Shown here: piece after piece, positions 22,285-24,682 of the stretch
Layout of the letters: the number at the start of each line of letters is the position of its first letter
How positions within the stretch are numbered: the first letter of the stretch is position 1
Position numbers and translations under genes: made by a program
Notes under the pieces: model-generated
Database searches by the model: none
What the model saw: the letters and a program-made list of their open reading frames with translations, nothing else
What the model was told of the DNA's origin: nothing
From: Planctomycetia bacterium
GTDB taxonomy: Bacteria > Planctomycetota > UBA1135 > GCA-002686595
Reading direction: 5' to 3'
Length of the DNA stretch: 24,682 nucleotides
NCBI GenBank assembly: GCA_005778045.1
Contig: SXKQ01000030.1
Coordinates: 1-24,682 of the forward strand

Positions 22285-22968
22285 ATGCGTACCTACGACG
22301 AAGAAACGCGCGGCATCCTGCGCAAAATCCTCGAGGGCCAAGCCTACCGGCAGCTGATGCTCTCGAACATTCGCGGCCATGGGCTGCGCTTCCTGCCAGA
22401 GGTGCGTGACAAGCTGCGCGTCACCCGCGCGCTCGCGGACTCGCTCGAGCAGTTCGCGGACGTCGAGCGGCTCTACGCGCTGCTCGGCATGGGCGACGTG
22501 GTGTCCGCTGTCCGCAACAAGATGGAACGCGTGCCGTACCCGACCACGCGCATGGAGCTCGCGGTGTGCCTGTTCCTGTGCGAGCGCGTCTCGTGGCACG
22601 CGCTCTCGGCGTACACCGAGTCGTCCTGCGAGGAGTTCGCGAAGATCGCCTCCACGCGTCTCTCCGAGCTGCGCCCGCTCGACGAGCCGGAGGACTCGGC
22701 CTTCCTCGAGTTCTGCGCGGACGCGACCAACCGGCCCCACGCCCAGCAACTCGTCAACCGCTGGCTCGTGATCACGCTGCTCTCGCTCGGCCGCCCCGAC
22801 AGCGCCGGCGATGTGCGTGCGCTGCAGCTCTCGCTGCGCAGCAAGTCGGTCGCGCGCATCGTGCGCGAGTATCTCGACGCGCTCGCCCCGTTCCTCGAGC
22901 GCTGTCAGCTCGCGCTGCCCAACGGAGCTGCGCTCGGCCTCGAGCTTCCCGCTCCCCGCAAGAAGTGA
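22285..22968 (+). CDS. PaaA/PaaC-like ferritin-fold protein (phenylacetic acid catabolic family)
   Basis: The 227-residue, all-helical protein resembles the phenylacetyl-CoA epoxidase subunit family. The pattern LVNRWLVITLLSLGRPDSAGDVRALQLSLRSKS and REYLDALAPFLERCQLALP recalls the C-terminal part of PaaA-like proteins, and MELAVCLFLCERVSWHALSAY fits a central helix. I cannot find two clear Glu-x-x-His pairs for a di-iron site: Glu100, Glu117 and His105 are candidates but the spacing is not classical. It could be a catalytic oxygenase relative, or a structural PaaC-like partner. Next to a ferredoxin and beside CoA-thioester enzymes, a role in ring oxygenation of an aryl-CoA is a reasonable inference. 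ATG 22285 is chosen for the conserved N-terminus. Confidence 0.55.
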   Translation: MRTYDEETRGILRKILEGQAYRQLMLSNIRGHGLRFLPEVRDKLRVTRALADSLEQFADVERLYALLGMGDVVSAVRNKMERVPYPTTRMELAVCLFLCERVSWHALSAYTESSCEEFAKIASTRLSELRPLDEPEDSAFLEFCADATNRPHAQQLVNRWLVITLLSLGRPDSAGDVRALQLSLRSKSVARIVREYLDALAPFLERCQLALPNGAALGLELPAPRKK

Positions 22969-22973
22969 GTCCC

Positions 22974-24212
22974 ATGACGAGCACCACGACCCCTGACCTG
23001 CGCGCGCGCCTCGCCGAGTGCGATGCGTTCGCCGCGCGCTGGCGTCCGCGCTTTCCGATCCTCGCCAAGACGACCTACCTCGTGACGCACTCGCTCGGCG
23101 CGATGCCGCTCGCGGCGCGCGAGAAGCTGCTCGCGTACACCGAGCAGTGGGCCACCCGCGGCGTGCGCTCGTGGGGCGAGGGCTGGTGGGATGCGCCGGT
23201 GAGCGTGGGCAACACGCTCGGTCGCATCCTGAACGCCGAGCCCGACTCGGTCGCGATGCAGACCAACGTCTCGCTGATCGAGGGCATCGTCGCCACCGCG
23301 CTCGACTTCTCCGGCCCGCGCAACAAGGTCGTGTACACCGATCAGAACTTCCCCACGAACATGTACGCGTGGGAGGGCTGGAAGCGCTACGGCGCGCGCA
23401 TCGAGATGGTGCCGAGCGATCCGGGGGGCGTGGTGCCCACGGAGCGCCTGCTCGCGGCGATCGACGAGCGCACGGCGATCGTTCCGATCAGCCACGTGCT
23501 GTTCCGCACGAGCCGCGTGCAGGACGCGAAGGCCGTCTGCGCGAAGGCGCGCTCGGTGGGCGCGCTCGTGCTGCTCGACACGTACCAGTCGCTCGGCACG
23601 CTGCCAGTCGACGTGCGCGAGCTCGGTGCCGACATGGTGACCGGCGGCTCGGTGAAGTGGCTTTGCGGTGGACCGGGCGCGTGCTACCTGTACGTGCGGC
23701 CGGAGCTGCAGGACAAGCTCGAACCGCTGATCACGGGCTGGGCCGGACATGCGGCGCCGTTCGCGTTCGAGCTCGGCGCACAACGCTACGCAAAGGGCAT
23801 TCGCCGCTTCCTGAACGGCTCGCCGGCCGTGCCGAGCCTGCTGCAGGCGAGCGCGGGCTACGAGATGGTGCTCGAGGTCGGCGTCGATGCGATCCGGCGC
23901 CACTCGGTGACGCTCACGGAGTCGCTGCGGCACGCGCTCGCGGACAATGGCTTCGAGTCTGGCAGCCCCGTCGATCCCGCCCAACGCGGCGGATCGCTCA
24001 CGGTGCGCCTGCGCGCGGACGAGCACGGCCCGTCGTTCGTCGCGGCGCTCGAGCAGCGCGGCATTCTCGTCGACCACCGGCCCGAGGCCGGCCTGCGCGT
24101 GAGTCCGCACTTCTACACGACGTGGAGCGAGCTCGACGCCTTCGTCGCGGCCCTCGTCGAACTGCGAGAAAGCGGCAAGTGGAATCAGGCCACGGCAGCC
24201 AAGGGCTACTAG
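22974..24212 (+). CDS. Kynureninase-like PLP-dependent enzyme (aminotransferase class V)
   Basis: The 412-residue length matches bacterial kynureninase. Family features are YLVTHSLGAMP near residue 35, TRGVRSWGEGWW, the PLP-contacting FPTNMY (Phe126), Asp202 in LLDTYQSLGTLPVDV, the PLP lysine Lys228 in SVKWLCGGPGACYLYV, and ITGWAGHAAPFAF. Kynureninase cleaves kynurenine to anthranilate and alanine. The N-terminal segment and SVKW differ from the usual NSLG and YKYLNGGPG, so a neighbouring class V activity on a similar substrate is possible. It begins six bases after the preceding stop. Upstream genes resemble anthranilate (2-aminobenzoyl-CoA) degradation, which supports the kynureninase reading. 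Confidence 0.75.
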   Translation: MTSTTTPDLRARLAECDAFAARWRPRFPILAKTTYLVTHSLGAMPLAAREKLLAYTEQWATRGVRSWGEGWWDAPVSVGNTLGRILNAEPDSVAMQTNVSLIEGIVATALDFSGPRNKVVYTDQNFPTNMYAWEGWKRYGARIEMVPSDPGGVVPTERLLAAIDERTAIVPISHVLFRTSRVQDAKAVCAKARSVGALVLLDTYQSLGTLPVDVRELGADMVTGGSVKWLCGGPGACYLYVRPELQDKLEPLITGWAGHAAPFAFELGAQRYAKGIRRFLNGSPAVPSLLQASAGYEMVLEVGVDAIRRHSVTLTESLRHALADNGFESGSPVDPAQRGGSLTVRLRADEHGPSFVAALEQRGILVDHRPEAGLRVSPHFYTTWSELDAFVAALVELRESGKWNQATAAKGY

Positions 24213-24222
24213 GCGCTGCGCG

Positions 24223-24682
24223 ATGGCGAGTCCGGCTTGGCTGTGGATCCGCGAGCCCGGCGCGGCGCGCTGGGACGCCGCGGAGCGTGGGCTTGCGCAA
24301 GCGGGCTTCGTGCTGGGCGAAGTCGAGCTCGACCCGACGTCCGATCGCGGCTCACTCGGCCGGATCGAGAGCGCGCTCGGCGCGCTCGTCGCTCGCCCGG
24401 GCGTCGATGCGCGCAATCTAGGCGTGATCGGGCTCGGGCTCGGCGGGACGCTGGCGCTGCTCGCGGGTTGCACGAGCCGGCGCGTGCGCGCTGTCGCCAG
24501 CATCCAGCCCGTGCTGGTGTTCAAGGATCTGTCCGCGGCCCGGCCGTTCCAGCCGATCGAGCTGCTGCTCAACCTCGACGTGCCGATGCTCGCGCTGGTC
24601 GACGAGTCCGATTCACGCACACCGCCGGAGCATGTCGCGCTGTTTCGCCGGCAGTGCGAGCTGGGCGCGAAGAACGTGGAAC
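24223..24682 (+). CDS. Dienelactone-hydrolase-like alpha/beta-hydrolase, 3' end outside window
   Basis: From ATG 24223 the frame is open to the window end (153 residues visible). It reads as an alpha/beta-hydrolase of dienelactone hydrolase type: GVDARNLGVIGLGLGGTLAL is the nucleophile elbow and VPMLALVDESD the strand carrying the acidic residue, with Asp at the expected place. The family nucleophile (Cys in GFCxGG, or Ser in GxSxG) is replaced by Gly (GLGLGG), so ordinary hydrolase activity is doubtful. The segment that should hold the catalytic His lies beyond the window. It is ten bases downstream of the kynureninase-like gene and likely in the same operon. Confidence 0.6.
   Translation, partial: MASPAWLWIREPGAARWDAAERGLAQAGFVLGEVELDPTSDRGSLGRIESALGALVARPGVDARNLGVIGLGLGGTLALLAGCTSRRVRAVASIQPVLVFKDLSAARPFQPIELLLNLDVPMLALVDESDSRTPPEHVALFRRQCELGAKNVE

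Overview
This is a strongly G+C-rich bacterial chromosome segment holding mostly intact, tightly packed housekeeping and catabolic genes, plus two patches of decayed genes. The gene content points to Planctomycetota or a comparable large-genome group: a TlpA-like thioredoxin fused to a helical repeat region, a MORN-type lipoprotein, a large secreted M14 peptidase, a plant-like short tRNase Z, and a tRNA without an encoded CCA. No rRNA or marker gene is present, so this placement is tentative.

Layout. 1-163 is the tail of an M20-type peptidase. 287-1453 encodes an exported TlpA-like thioredoxin. 1614-5118 (minus) holds a MORN-type lipoprotein gene behind an M14 metallopeptidase lipoprotein gene. 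5167-6591 is an aldehyde dehydrogenase, divergent from the M14 gene. 6626-6699 is a CAU-anticodon tRNA whose sequence fits tRNA-Ile2 better than tRNA-Met. 6899-7791 (minus) is a broken CbpA/DnaJ-like co-chaperone gene. 7997-10352 carries a YqaA-type membrane protein and a CstA-type transporter. 10349-11203 (minus) is a tRNase Z. 11330-12370 is an unrecognised exported glycine-rich protein. 12448-13944 (minus) is an Old Yellow Enzyme-type reductase. 14031-15549 holds a FabG-like reductase and a CPBP intramembrane protease.

15546-18211 is a gene graveyard, mostly on the minus strand. It contains a NuoM-like proton-channel subunit with three internal stops and a frameshift. It also contains the remains of a helix-turn-helix/coiled-coil gene joined by an apparent deletion to a VIT1/CCC1-type gene that has itself lost its membrane core.

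18305 to the window end is a compact plus-strand catabolic operon: SDR, RidA-like, small Lys/Pro-tailed protein, enoyl-CoA hydratase-like, acyl-CoA dehydrogenase, [2Fe-2S] ferredoxin, PaaA/PaaC-like ferritin-fold protein, kynureninase-like PLP enzyme, and a truncated dienelactone-hydrolase-like protein. The SDR/RidA/hydratase/dehydrogenase set resembles 2-aminobenzoyl-CoA degradation clusters, and kynureninase would supply anthranilate. The best reading is a tryptophan/kynurenine-to-central-metabolism route. Three of its proteins lack standard catalytic residues of their families: RidA Arg, hydratase Glu pair, and hydrolase nucleophile.

Expression signals. Several first genes have a TANNNT-like hexamer 6-9 nt before the start codon and often no Shine-Dalgarno sequence, which suggests leaderless transcription. 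Other genes have clear purine-rich ribosome sites. Two convergent gene pairs share a CTAG in which both stop codons overlap.
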